A stretch of DNA of 64,000 bases from JACDAN01 sp963842235 (lineage in GTDB: Bacteria; Actinomycetota; Thermoleophilia; Gaiellales; Gaiellaceae). Shown here piece after piece: positions 16,283 through 25,172 of this stretch (positions are counted from its first letter, which is position 1; each line of letters starts with the position of its first letter). The notes beneath the pieces are model-generated. The model saw only the letters and a program-made list of their open reading frames with translations. It made no database searches and was not told the origin of the DNA. The stretch spans positions 1,178,001 to 1,242,000 of the forward strand of contig CAWJFT010000001.1 in assembly GCA_963842235.1 (NCBI GenBank). Reading direction: 5' to 3'. The position numbers were made by a program, and so were the translations under genes.

Positions 16283-16777
16283 CTACGGGCGGTACTGCTC
16301 GTCGATGCCAGTGACGCGTCCGTCCCGGATCGTCAGCCAGTACTGGGACGCGGAGCCGCGGTAGGGCTCGGAGTACGTTCTCCCTCCGCGGCCTCTGAAG
16401 GAGTCGAGGAAGTCCTGCAGCTTGCCGGGCTGGCCGTCCCGGCACACCGGGCACCGCGTCGCCGTGATCTCGGCATCCGGGGCGATCTTCAAGACCCGCT
16501 CGTCACGGATCGTGTTTCGCATGTAGTAGTCGTTCGGAACCTTCTCACCGTCGGTGACAGCCCCGTCGGCCTCTGCGGCCTTCTGAGCCGCGTCGCCCGT
16601 CAGCCACTCGGCCTCGTCGAAGACGAGCGTTGGCGGGTTGGCCCGTGTGTCGACGTCGCGGATGAAGCCGAACTGCTCGATCGCGTTGCTCTTCGCGGCC
16701 TCGTCCGAATCCGAGCTGCCGCAGCCGGCGAGAGTGAGGAGGAGCAAGCAAGAGGCCGCAATGGCTCGACGGGCCAT
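16283..16777 (-). CDS. Predicted lipoprotein of unknown function
   Basis: 164 residues. The lipobox LAGC (Cys 19) ends a short signal peptide, so the protein should be anchored outside the membrane. The mature part has a CPVC motif near residue 110 and an YWLTIRDGRVTGIDEQY end. The fold is not recognised. TATTCT lies 8 bases before the ATG. It converges on the carboxylase gene with 6 bases between stops. Confidence 0.75.
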   Translation of the reverse strand: MARRAIAASCLLLLTLAGCGSSDSDEAAKSNAIEQFGFIRDVDTRANPPTLVFDEAEWLTGDAAQKAAEADGAVTDGEKVPNDYYMRNTIRDERVLKIAPDAEITATRCPVCRDGQPGKLQDFLDSFRGRGGRTYSEPYRGSASQYWLTIRDGRVTGIDEQYRP

Positions 16778-16836
16778 CGATGCAGAGAATAGAGGCGAGA
16801 AGTGCCCGGCGAAAATCAGATTCGGAGGAGGTCGAG

Positions 16837-17196
16837 GTGGGCTACACATACGTCGACGTCGATTCGCTCGAAGGCGAAGGCCCGGGCGGCATGGTGCGGA
16901 AGACACGCAGGGCGACCGGGGCGCGGGCCTTCGGGTTCAACTACTTCACGATCCCGCCCGGGGTCGTCGGAAGGCAGCATGACCACACCGACTCCAACCA
17001 GGAGGAGGTCTACTTCGTCGTCAAAGGCGGCGGAACGATGCGCATCGACGGGGACGAGCTCGAGCTCGTGCCGGGACGATTCGTGCGGGTCGATCCCGAG
17101 TCGACGAGGGTTCCGATCGCAGGCGACGAGGGACTCGAGCTCGTCACGTTCGGCGCGCCGCTCGAAGGCACGTACGAGCCGCCGGACTGGGGTTAG
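16837..17196 (+). CDS. Cupin-domain protein
   Basis: 119 residues, a single cupin barrel. Motif 1 is seen as GRQHDHTDSNQEEVYFVVKG (two His and a Glu as metal ligands). Motif 2 is degenerate (PGRFVRVDPES). Cupins of this size are metal-binding sensors, isomerases or dioxygenases; the reaction is unknown. The GTG at 16837 follows GGAGGAGG and keeps the domain whole. Confidence 0.82.
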   Translation: MGYTYVDVDSLEGEGPGGMVRKTRRATGARAFGFNYFTIPPGVVGRQHDHTDSNQEEVYFVVKGGGTMRIDGDELELVPGRFVRVDPESTRVPIAGDEGLELVTFGAPLEGTYEPPDWG

Positions 17197-17199
17197 GCT
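17194..17199 (+). promoter_or_regulatory. -10 hexamer of the 47-residue protein gene
   Basis: TAGGCT, 7 bases before the ATG at 17207. It overlaps the cupin stop codon. Confidence 0.5.
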
Positions 17200-17206
17200 C
17201 TCCACC

Positions 17207-17350
17207 ATGCACACGATCGAACTGACTGAGGACGAGTTGCGGCTCGTGCGGAGCGCGCTTCACGCCTTCCTCGACGACTTCGGTCACGAAGAGGCCGACG
17301 TCCTGCGTCTCATCAAGCAGGTCCTGGCGAAGCTGCCCGAGCCCGACTAG
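17207..17350 (+). CDS. Small helical protein of unknown function
   Basis: 47 residues, acidic, with two predicted helices (LTEDELRLVRSALHAFLDDF and ADVLRLIKQVLAKL). The start is supported by the TAGGCT box. Small proteins of this pattern are frequent in actinobacteria; no function is known to me. Confidence 0.65.
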   Translation: MHTIELTEDELRLVRSALHAFLDDFGHEEADVLRLIKQVLAKLPEPD

Positions 17351-17355
17351 CCGTC

Positions 17356-17361
17356 TACTCT
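17356..17361 (+). promoter_or_regulatory. -10 hexamer of the 75-residue protein gene
   Basis: TACTCT, 6 bases before the GTG at 17368; leaderless spacing. Confidence 0.5.
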
Positions 17362-17367
17362 CTCCCC

Positions 17368-17595
17368 GTGCCTCTCTTCCGCCGGAAGAAGGACTCGAGG
17401 CTTCACGCGATCGGGGAGGCGGAAGCCTACGGGCGCTCCTACGGACAGCACACCGGGGACGTCAGGGTCCTGAAGCCCGAGCGGCGGACACCGCGGCGGC
17501 AGCTGAAAATTACGGGCGAGGCGCTGCGAACTGCCTTTCTCGAACGGCTGAACAAGCGTGCCTCGCACGACAAGCCGGACGGGCCGGACGGGTGA
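17368..17595 (+). CDS. Small basic protein of unknown function
   Basis: 75 residues, strongly basic (FRRKKDSRLH, PERRTPRRQLK), with a helix near the end (EALRTAFLERLNKR). It may bind nucleic acid. The stop overlaps the GTG of the next gene (GTGA), so the two are translated together. Confidence 0.6.
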   Translation: MPLFRRKKDSRLHAIGEAEAYGRSYGQHTGDVRVLKPERRTPRRQLKITGEALRTAFLERLNKRASHDKPDGPDG

Positions 17596-17924
17596 TCGTC
17601 CGTCTCGTGATCTGGAACCTCGCCGACTCGAAGACGACGATCGAGGAGCTCCGACGGTATCTCCGCGACGAGTCCGTGGATCTCTTCGAGGAGGTGGAAG
17701 GACTTCGGTTCAAGGCGTGGATCTCCGACGAGGCGACGGACCGCTGGGGCGCGATCTACCTCTGGGAGTCGGACGAGGCGGCCAGGCAGGTCGTCCCGAG
17801 CAGGGCCCGCGAGCTGATCGGCAAGGATCCCGACATCGGCGAGGAGTTCGACGTCGAGGCGACGATCGAGGGCCGCTTCGAGATCGAGGAGCTCTCGCGC
17901 CAGGGCCTCGCCTTCGAGCCGTAG
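17592..17924 (+). CDS. YdhR-like dimeric alpha/beta-barrel protein
   Basis: 110 residues. The order of segments (a first strand, a DESVDLFEEVEGLRFKAWIS stretch, then WGAIYLWESDEAARQVV) resembles YdhR and the antibiotic-biosynthesis monooxygenase type of ferredoxin-like barrel. Members act on small aromatic molecules or have no known substrate. It is coupled to the preceding basic protein. The assignment rests on pattern only. Confidence 0.6.
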   Translation: MIVRLVIWNLADSKTTIEELRRYLRDESVDLFEEVEGLRFKAWISDEATDRWGAIYLWESDEAARQVVPSRARELIGKDPDIGEEFDVEATIEGRFEIEELSRQGLAFEP

Positions 17925-18965
17925 TCAGAGAATCACGGTCTCGGGAAACACGGCGCCTTCGGCAAAGCGCTCGAGGCGGTACGGAGAGAGGTCGAACGAC
18001 GAGTCGCCGGTGAGGAGCTCCTCGCCGACCGCGGCGCCCACGGCCGGCGACTGCATGAACCCGTGGCCCGAGAAGCCGCACGCGGCGTAGACGCCGTCCT
18101 CGACCCAGCCGATGATCGGATGGGCGTCCGGGGTCATGTCGTAGAGGCCGGCCCAGGCCCGCGCCACTCCAACCCCGGCTGCGGACGGGTAGCGATCCGC
18201 AAGGCGCTCGAGCCAGTCGAGGACCAGGGCCTCGTCGACGGCCTCCTCCGTCCCCCAGCGGAGGCTCGGCTCCGGCATAGCGAGGCGCAGTCCCTCCCCC
18301 ACGCGGCGGAAGTGAAAGCCGTTCTCGCTCTCGATGATCATCGGCAGATCCGCCGGGAGCCCTGCGACGGGCTCGGTGTCGACCAGCTGGCGGACGAGCG
18401 GCCGGATCGGCACATCGACAAGCTCCGGAGACGTTGCCCCGCAGGCGACGACGAGCACGTCCCGGTCGAGCTCACGCGCGTCCGTTCCTTCGAGCAGTTG
18501 CGCGCCGCGAGCGCTCGCTTCGCCGACGAGATGCCGCGTGACCGCCGTGGGATCGGCAACGCCGTCCTCGCGGCAGATCAGCGCGCCGAGGACGTCGTCC
18601 GTACGAAGGCCGTCGACCACCGAGGGGTCGACATCCTCGACGGGGACGCCGAAGTCGAGCTGAACGCGTTTCCGGTACTCGAGCTCCGCGACGCCCGCGT
18701 CAGTGGTCGCGAGGAAGAGGTAGCCGACCTGCTCGAACAGGGGCGCGCCGAGCTCGGCGAAGAACCGGACGCTCGCCTGCGCGAGCCGCACCTCAGGTTC
18801 GGTCGTGAACTGCTGGCGCACGCCGCCCATCGCCTTGCCCGTGGCGCCGGAGGCGACTTCGGCGCGGTCGCAGAGGATCACCTCGTCGTGCGTCCCGCGC
18901 AGAACGAGGTGGTACGCGATCGACGCGCCGATGGCTCCCGCGCCGGCTACAACGATTCGAGCCAC
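17925..18965 (-). CDS. FAD-dependent amine/amino-acid oxidoreductase (DAO family)
   Basis: 346 residues. An N-terminal Rossmann motif GAGAIG binds FAD, followed by DRAEVASGATGKAMGG, the usual flavin-contact region of glycine/D-amino-acid oxidases. A late DAHPIIGWVEDGVYAACGFSGHG segment closes the FAD site. The enzyme oxidises the C-N bond of an amino acid or imino acid. Its start overlaps the end of a DHDPS-family gene by 19 bases, so the pair forms one operon. D-hydroxyproline or a similar amino acid is a possible substrate, by analogy with paired oxidase and DHDPS-like deaminase genes. Confidence 0.87.
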   Translation of the reverse strand: MARIVVAGAGAIGASIAYHLVLRGTHDEVILCDRAEVASGATGKAMGGVRQQFTTEPEVRLAQASVRFFAELGAPLFEQVGYLFLATTDAGVAELEYRKRVQLDFGVPVEDVDPSVVDGLRTDDVLGALICREDGVADPTAVTRHLVGEASARGAQLLEGTDARELDRDVLVVACGATSPELVDVPIRPLVRQLVDTEPVAGLPADLPMIIESENGFHFRRVGEGLRLAMPEPSLRWGTEEAVDEALVLDWLERLADRYPSAAGVGVARAWAGLYDMTPDAHPIIGWVEDGVYAACGFSGHGFMQSPAVGAAVGEELLTGDSSFDLSPYRLERFAEGAVFPETVIL

Positions 18966-19741
18966 TGCTCCAGGTCGGCGCGTTCCTCCGGCGTGAGCGT
19001 CCGAAGCGGCGCGCGGACGTCTTCCCGGACGGGGACGCCGCGCAGGCCGAGGATGGCCTTGAGGGCGGCCTGGAACGGGAAACGTTCGAGCGCGGCCCGC
19101 TTCTCTGCTCCTCCCTCCGGAAACGCCGCTGCGAGCCCGGAGACGCTTCCCGCCGCCCCGCGTTCGAGGCCGCGATCGACGAGCGACTCCGCGCCGATGA
19201 AGACGTCCAGGCCCTCGATCAGGTACGGCTCGACTTCCTCGAACGGCCGGTCCGAGACCTTGAGGCCGGCGACCCGGTCCCCGAGCCGCTCGATCACGGA
19301 CAGCGGGATCGAGTATCCGGTACGCGCTTTGAACTCGTAGAGGTAGAACGGCGTCGGTCCGGCCGCCTCGGCCGCGGCCGCGAAATGGCGGTAGAGCGCC
19401 TCCTCGTCGAAGGCGTAGTACGGCGGGCCGATGACCGCGACGGCGTCTGCCCCGACGGCGCGGGCGTGGCGTGTCAGCTCGACGGTGTCGGCGGTTGTCT
19501 GGGCGCCGGCGTGGACTGCAACCTGGAACCTGCTGTCGGCTGCGGCAACGAACGCTTCTGCGGCGCGCTTGCGCTCATCGGTCGAGAGCAGGATCCCCTC
19601 CCCGGTGGTGCCGAGCGCGAGAAGCCCGTCCAGCCCTCCGTTCACGAGGAAGTCGACGTACGGGGGGAATGCCTCCTCGTCGAGGGCGGCGCCGCCGTCC
19701 CTGAGCGGCGTCACAGCTGCTGCGAGTGTCCCGCTGAGCAC
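18947..19741 (-). CDS. Dihydrodipicolinate synthase-family lyase/deaminase
   Basis: 264 residues, a TIM-barrel class I aldolase. GTTGEG (near residues 44-49) binds the carboxylate of the keto acid. The Tyr of FYLYEF and the Schiff-base Lys of AGLKVSD are in place. The family includes DapA, N-acetylneuraminate lyase, KDG aldolase and pyrroline-4-hydroxy-2-carboxylate deaminase. Pairing with an FAD oxidase argues for a catabolic member rather than lysine synthesis. The GTG is set by TAGAGT 6 bases upstream, which overlaps the promoter of the divergent hydratase gene. Confidence 0.85.
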   Translation of the reverse strand: MLSGTLAAAVTPLRDGGAALDEEAFPPYVDFLVNGGLDGLLALGTTGEGILLSTDERKRAAEAFVAAADSRFQVAVHAGAQTTADTVELTRHARAVGADAVAVIGPPYYAFDEEALYRHFAAAAEAAGPTPFYLYEFKARTGYSIPLSVIERLGDRVAGLKVSDRPFEEVEPYLIEGLDVFIGAESLVDRGLERGAAGSVSGLAAAFPEGGAEKRAALERFPFQAALKAILGLRGVPVREDVRAPLRTLTPEERADLEQWLESL

Positions 19742-19747
19742 GTTCCG

Positions 19748-19757
19748 ACTCTAAGCT
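19748..19757. promoter_or_regulatory. Overlapping divergent -10 boxes
   Basis: On the minus strand TAGAGT (19748-19753) lies 6 bases before the DHDPS-family GTG. On the plus strand TAAGCT (19752-19757) lies 8 bases before the hydratase ATG. The two hexamers share the TA at 19752-19753, so polymerase can serve only one direction at a time. Confidence 0.5.
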
Positions 19758-19765
19758 CCCCGGCC

Positions 19766-20506
19766 ATGCCGGGACTCAAGGTCGGTCGCGACGGGCCGGT
19801 GCTCCGCGTCACGCTGGCGAAGCCCGAGCGTCGGAACGCCTTCGACGCGGAGCTGATCCGCGAGCTGCACGAGGCGTTCTCGGACGTCGGCGATGCGCGC
19901 GCCGTGGTGCTTTCCGGCGAAGGCCCGAGCTTCTGCGCGGGCGCCGACGTCGAGTGGCAGCGCTCGTCCATCGACCTCTCCTACGACGAGAACGTCGAGG
20001 ACGCCCTGCGGCTTTACCGGATGCTGGAGGCGATCGACACGTGTCCGGCGCCGGTCGTCGCCCGCATTCAGGGCTTTGCGCTCGGAGGCGGTTCGGGTCT
20101 TGCAGCCTGCGCGGACGTCGCGATTGCCGGCGAGGACGCCGTGTTCGGCTTCTCCGAGGTCAAGCTCGGGATCATCCCGGCGGTCATCTCGCCGTTCGTG
20201 CTGCCGCGGATCGGCGCGGCTGCGCGGCGCTACTTCTTGACCGGGGAGCGTTTCGACGCGCAGACGGCGCTACGGATCGGGCTCGTGAGCGAGGTGACGG
20301 ACGACCTCGACGGCGCGGTGGAACGCGTCGCCGGCGAGCTCCTGACGTCCGGTCCCGAGGCTGCACGCGAGGCGAAACGGCTCGTCCGAGAGCGGCCCGG
20401 CGGCGAAGAGGCCGCGCAGATCGCGGCGCGACTCCGCTCGGGCGAAGAGGGTCAGGAAGGACTGCGCGCGTTCCTGGAACGCCGGAAGCCGTCCTGGCTG
20501 GAGTGA
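19766..20506 (+). CDS. Enoyl-CoA hydratase, LiuC/methylglutaconyl-CoA hydratase type
   Basis: 246 residues, crotonase fold. The oxyanion-hole segments are SFCAGADV and ALGGGSGL. The segment SEVKLGIIPAVISPFVL with the preceding GLAACADVAIA closely matches LiuC/AtuE hydratases of leucine and terpenoid breakdown, which hydrate 3-methylglutaconyl-CoA. As in that group, the first catalytic Glu of standard hydratases is replaced by Gly (GGGSG), while the second Glu (SEV) is kept. It overlaps the next MFS gene by 4 bases. Both methylcrotonyl-CoA carboxylase subunits lie nearby. Confidence 0.85.
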   Translation: MPGLKVGRDGPVLRVTLAKPERRNAFDAELIRELHEAFSDVGDARAVVLSGEGPSFCAGADVEWQRSSIDLSYDENVEDALRLYRMLEAIDTCPAPVVARIQGFALGGGSGLAACADVAIAGEDAVFGFSEVKLGIIPAVISPFVLPRIGAAARRYFLTGERFDAQTALRIGLVSEVTDDLDGAVERVAGELLTSGPEAAREAKRLVRERPGGEEAAQIAARLRSGEEGQEGLRAFLERRKPSWLE

Positions 20507-21645
20507 GGCCTGGCCGACGGCTGCTGCTGCTCGTCGGCGGCACCGTGTTCGTCGACACGATGTTCTTCGCGGCGCTCACGCCGCTACTGCCCGAGTACGC
20601 AGACGAGTTCAACCTCTCGAAGGCGGGCGCCGGTGTGCTTGCCGCTGCCTACCCCGCCGGCGCGCTGGTAGGCGGCCTCCCGGGCGGGCTCGCAACGGCG
20701 CGCCTCGGCGCTCGCCCGACTGCCGTCGCCGGACTGCTGCTGATCGCGGTCACGACCTTCGTCTTCGCCAATGGCGACTCCATCCTCGTCCTCGACCTGT
20801 CCCGGTTCGCCCAGGGTGTCGGCAGCGCGTTCGCCTGGACGGCGGGGCTCACCTGGCTGATCAGCGAGACGCCGTCGGATCGACGTGGCCAGACGATCGG
20901 CACTGCGATGGCGGCCGCGATCGTCGGAGCGCTGTTCGGGCCTGTGCTCGGCGGCGTCGCGTCGGTCGTCGGCCAGCCGGCCGCGTTTGGCACGGCGGCG
21001 CTCTTTGCAGTGGGTCTCGCCGGCTGGGCGCTCTCGACGCACGCTCCGCCGCCGTCGGCCCCGCAGCCGCTCAGGCTCCTCTTCACGGCCCTGCGGAACA
21101 GACGGATCGTGCTGGGGATCTGGTTCGTTGCGCTGCCGGCCCTTCTCTTCGGAACGCTCTCCGTGCTCGCCCCGCTTCGCCTCGAGGAGCTCGGGTTCTC
21201 CGCCGTCGCGATCGGAGCGCTCTGGCTCGGAACCGCGGGGGTCGAGGCGGCGGCGAACCCGTGGCTCGGCCGAATCTCCGACCGGATCGGGCGAATTCGG
21301 CCGATGGAGGTCGGGGTCGTCGCGTCGGCGGTCGTCGCGGCGCTCCTGCCCTGGCCCGGGGTCGCGGCGCTCCTGGCGGCGCTCGTCGTTGCTGCCGGGC
21401 TCGCGTTCGGGAGCTTCTGGACGCCGGCCATGTCCCTCCTTGCGGACGAGGCCGAGCATCGAGGCCTCGACTACGCCTACGCGTTCGCCCTCATCAACCT
21501 CGCGTGGGCGCCGGGCCAGGCGATCGGGTCGTCAGGGAGCGGTGCGCTCGCGCACTTGACCTCCGACGCCGTGCCCTATCTGTTGCTCTCGGGCATCTGC
21601 CTGCTTACGTTCGTGGTGCTGTGGAGATCCGCAAGCTCCTCGTAG
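20503..21645 (+). CDS. MFS transporter
   Basis: 380 residues with about 12 membrane helices. Visible family motifs are the loop 2-3 region GLATARLGARPT and the central-loop partner NPWLGRISDRIGRIRP of motif A. The GTG overlaps the hydratase stop (GTGA) and the 3' end overlaps the carboxylase alpha gene by 25 bases. It therefore sits inside the leucine-catabolism operon and may import or export a related acid. Substrate unknown. Confidence 0.85.
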   Translation: MRPGRRLLLLVGGTVFVDTMFFAALTPLLPEYADEFNLSKAGAGVLAAAYPAGALVGGLPGGLATARLGARPTAVAGLLLIAVTTFVFANGDSILVLDLSRFAQGVGSAFAWTAGLTWLISETPSDRRGQTIGTAMAAAIVGALFGPVLGGVASVVGQPAAFGTAALFAVGLAGWALSTHAPPPSAPQPLRLLFTALRNRRIVLGIWFVALPALLFGTLSVLAPLRLEELGFSAVAIGALWLGTAGVEAAANPWLGRISDRIGRIRPMEVGVVASAVVAALLPWPGVAALLAALVVAAGLAFGSFWTPAMSLLADEAEHRGLDYAYAFALINLAWAPGQAIGSSGSGALAHLTSDAVPYLLLSGICLLTFVVLWRSASSS

Positions 21646-23247
21646 CGAATCGGGGCGAGATCGCGCTCCGCGTCTTTCGCACGTGCCGCGAGCTCGGGAT
21701 CGGCACCGTGGCCGTGGCCGCGCCCGACGACCGGGGCTCACTCCATGCCCGCTCGGCCGACGAGACGGTCGAGATCACGTCGTACCTCCACTCGGAGGAG
21801 CACATCGGTGCGGCGAAGGAGACCGGAGCTGACGCGGTCCATCCCGGATACGGCTTCCTCGCCGAGAATCCGGGGTTCGCTGCCGCCGTGGAAGCCGCCG
21901 AGCTCGCGTTCGTCGGGCCGACCGCCGAGGCTCTTCGCCTGGGCGGAGACAAGCTCGAGGCGAAGCGGATCGCGGAGGGAGCCGGCGTCCCCGTCGTCCC
22001 GACCGGCGATCCCGAGGAGATCGGCTACCCGGTGATCGCCAAGGCGGCCGCTGGCGGCGGTGGCCGCGGGATGCGGGTGGTGCGGGAGGCGGCAGAGCTG
22101 GACGACGCGCTGGCGGCCGCACGCCGCGAGGCGAAGGCGGCGTTCGGCGACGACCGCATCTTCTTCGAGCGCTACGTCGAGCGGCCGCGCCATGTCGAGA
22201 TCCAGTTGCTCGCCGACGGCCAGGGTGCGGTCGTCGCCCTCGGCGAGCGCGAGTGCTCGATCCAGCGGCGGCATCAGAAGGTGCTGGAGGAGTCACCGTC
22301 TCCCGCGCTCGACCCTGCCTTGCGGACGGCGATGAGCGAGGCGGCAGTGCGCTTCGCGAAAGCGATCGGCTACAGAAGCGCCGGCACGGCGGAGTTCCTG
22401 CTCGTGGGGCGGGACTTCTACTTGCTGGAGCTGAACGGGCGCATCCAGGTCGAGCACCCGGTCACGGAGCTCGTCACGGGCGTCGACCTCGTCGCGGAGC
22501 AACTTCGGATCGCAAGCGGCGGGCCCTTGGACGCAAGTTACAACTTGTTACTAAGTGGTCACGCGGTGGAGGTGCGGCTCTACGCGGAAGACCCCCGGTC
22601 GTTCCTGCCGCAGACCGGCCGGATCGAGCGCCTGCGCCTTCCGCACGGGATCCGCGTCGATGCCGGAGTCGAGGAGGGCGACGAGGTCGGGCGTCGCCTA
22701 CGACCCGATGATCGCGAAGCTGATCGCCCACGGGCCGACGCGGGACGAGGCGCTCGCGCGCTTGCGCGACGCGCTTGCCGAGACCGAGGTGGCGGGCGTC
22801 ACGACGAACCTGCCGTTTCTTCGCTGGCTCGTCTCGCATCCTGCCGTCCTCGAAGGACGAACGACGACGGCGTTCCTGACCGACTATCCCCCGCTCTCGG
22901 AGCCGCCGCTCCGGCTGCCGCAAGGGCCATGGGACGGCGCGTGGCGACTGAACCTGCCCTCCCCTCTCCCCCAGTCGCCGCCGGACGTGGACGCAGCGGC
23001 ACACGCCGGGCAGACGGGCGACGGCGCCGAGCGAAGCGCGCTCACCGCACCGATGCCGGGAACGGTCATCCGGGTGCTCGCGAAGGCCGGCGAACGCGTG
23101 GCCCACCGCCAGCCGCTGCTCGTCCTCGAGGCGATGAAGATGGAGACGCCGCTCGTGTCGCCGTTCGACGCCGTCGTCAAGGCCGTTCACGTCGCCGAGG
23201 GCGACCGCGTCGCCGGCGGCGCGCTGCTCGTCGAGCTCGAGGAGTGA
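21621..23247 (+). CDS. mccA: Methylcrotonyl-CoA carboxylase, biotin-containing (alpha) subunit, frameshifted
   Basis: Biotin carboxylase plus biotin carrier. Residues 1-355 hold VANRGEIALRVFRTCRELGI, HPGYGFLAEN, the ATP-grasp Gly-rich loop AAAGGGGRGM, ERECSIQRRHQKVLEE and ELNGRIQVEHPVTE. After GVEEGDEVG the frame breaks. It resumes one base later with VAYDPMIAKLIAHG and ends with the carrier motif LEAMKMETPL. One extra G in the GGG at 22689-22691 explains the shift. The restored protein has about 541 residues, shorter than usual MCC alpha. Start GTG 21621. Confidence 0.87.
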
Positions 23248-25125
23248 TCAACCGCGCGCGTCCGGCGCGTAGGCGGTGTACGACTTGGGAGTGATGAGTG
23301 TATGCCGTCCGCCGTCCGCCGAGACGACGCCGATCCGTGACCACTTGGCGTACTCCGGGGCGGTATCGCTGACGGAGCTGATGAAGAAGAACCGCGGGCA
23401 CCGTCGGGCGACCAGCTCGGGGTCAAGGCTCCATCATCCTGAAAGTGCGTCCCAATAGCCGCCGTCCGTGACGAATCGCCTGCCCGTCCCGTCTGCGCCG
23501 ACGGCGTAGATCTTCACCTGGTGGCCTCTGCTCGGCGAGCACGTGGATGACCCCCCTTCCTCCAGCTCGTAGGCGATGCGCGAGCCGTCCGGCGACCACG
23601 ACGGCTCAGAAGCCCGGTGGCCAAAGCAGCCTTCGTCCGCCGCGCTCTCGTCCGTGATCTTCCGGATACGGCCGTCGGCGACTCGGACGGCGTGAATGTC
23701 TCTGGGCATCGCCAAGACAGGCTGGGTCCGTGAAAAGGCGATCTCGTCGGCACGAGGCGACCAATCCGGGTCCGCGTCGGTCTCGGGCCCTGAGGTGAGT
23801 TGCGCCGGCGGCGAGCCGTCGAGCGCGGCGACCCAGATGTCTCCGGCCCGCTCGACCGCGATCCGCGTGCCGTCGGGCGACCACGTAGGGCTGCCCGCGT
23901 CAGCGACGGCCCGCCGTGCACCGCCGCCGTCCGAGCCGATCACCCAGACATCCGAAGCCTTGCCTCGAGCTCGGGAGTAAGCGACGAGACGCCCGTCGGG
24001 AGACCACGCTGGGTCGAACTCCCCCACGCCGTTCACGGTCAATGCTCGAGCTCCCGACCCGTCTTCCCGGACGAAGTGGAGGTCGAGGTCGCCGGGATCT
24101 CTCCGAAGGCCGACGTAGACGATGCGGTTCGGCCCGAGCCACGCCGGGCTGCTCTCCGGGGAGAACCGACGGACCTCGCGAACAAGCCGCCGCGTCTTCC
24201 TCCGTGCCGCCTCGGCGACGACCAACTGCTCACCCGAGCGAAGCACCAGCCGGCGCGAGTCGGGCGACCAGACGGGCGGACCCGAGATCGGCGGGTGCGT
24301 TGCGACCACTCGGGCGGCGCCGCCGTCCTCGTGAATCCACAGGCTGTGTTTCTCGTCCACGGCGAGCCGTCGTCCGTTCGGCGACCAGAGCGGTATGCCA
24401 CCACCGCGGTGAACGTTCCGGAGGGTTTCGCCGCGCAGCTCGATCGTCCGCACCACGGCCCGTTCGCCCGGGACCTGCGCCCGAAACGCGATTCGCCCGC
24501 CGTCCGGCGCCCAGTCCGGCGACGATGGGACGCCCCGGCCGGTCGAGAGCGGGCGGATGTGCCCGCTTCGGAGGTCGAGGATGACGAGAGGGTGGCGCCT
24601 GCGCCGCGAGGCGACGATCGCCAGCTTCCGATCGTCGGGCGACCAGGCGAGGGAGCTGCCGGGGACGACATCCGGTGCGTCGGCGATGCGACGTGCCACA
24701 CGTCGCAGCCCCCGGCCGTTCGCGCGGACGACGTAGACCGAGAGCCGTCCGCGATCGCGTCCGAGATAGGCGATTCGGCGGCCGTCATGCGACCACGCGA
24801 AGCGCTCGTTGGCCTCACCGACCCGGTGAGCGATCCGGCGCGGCGAGCCGCCTGGTCGAACCACGTAGAGATTGCTGACGTCATCGACGTACGCGAACGA
24901 CCGGCCGTCGGGCGACCACACTTCATCCTCCGTCCGGTTCGACACGACGATGCCGACCCGCGTCGAGCGCCCGCGAGTGAGGTCAAAGGCGCGTACCTCG
25001 GTCGGGATCAGCGTCGCCGTCCGGTTGCTGGCAAAGACGATCAACCCTGGCTCCTGCCGGCGCCCGGCGCTCGCCGCAGAGACCGAAAGCGCGGCCAGGA
25101 GCACCACGAGCCCGACGAGTTTCAC
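23248..25125 (-). CDS. Secreted TolB-like beta-propeller protein, two frameshifts near the 3' end
   Basis: Begins with a signal peptide (LVVLLAALSVSAASA). It then has a long series of WD/PD40 repeats of the form W(S)PDGxxIA (DEVWSPDGRSFAY, PAWSPDGRLVAYS, PTWSPDGTRIAVE), giving one or two propellers of the TolB type that bind protein partners. The first frame stops at 23434, but the text continues in other frames: DDGALTPSWSPDGAR, then FFISSVSD and SADGGRHTLITPKSY, ending at 23248. One extra base near 23437-23447 and one missing base near 23390-23400 explain this. GTG 25125 is set by TACCGT 8 bases upstream. Confidence 0.75.
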
Positions 25126-25133
25126 AATCGAAA

Positions 25134-25139
25134 ACGGTA
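25134..25139 (-). promoter_or_regulatory. -10 hexamer of the TolB-like gene
   Basis: TACCGT, 8 bases before GTG 25125; leaderless spacing. Confidence 0.45.
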
Positions 25140-25172
25140 GGGCTGTGGTGTGAAGCCGGTGTTAGCGCGGCC

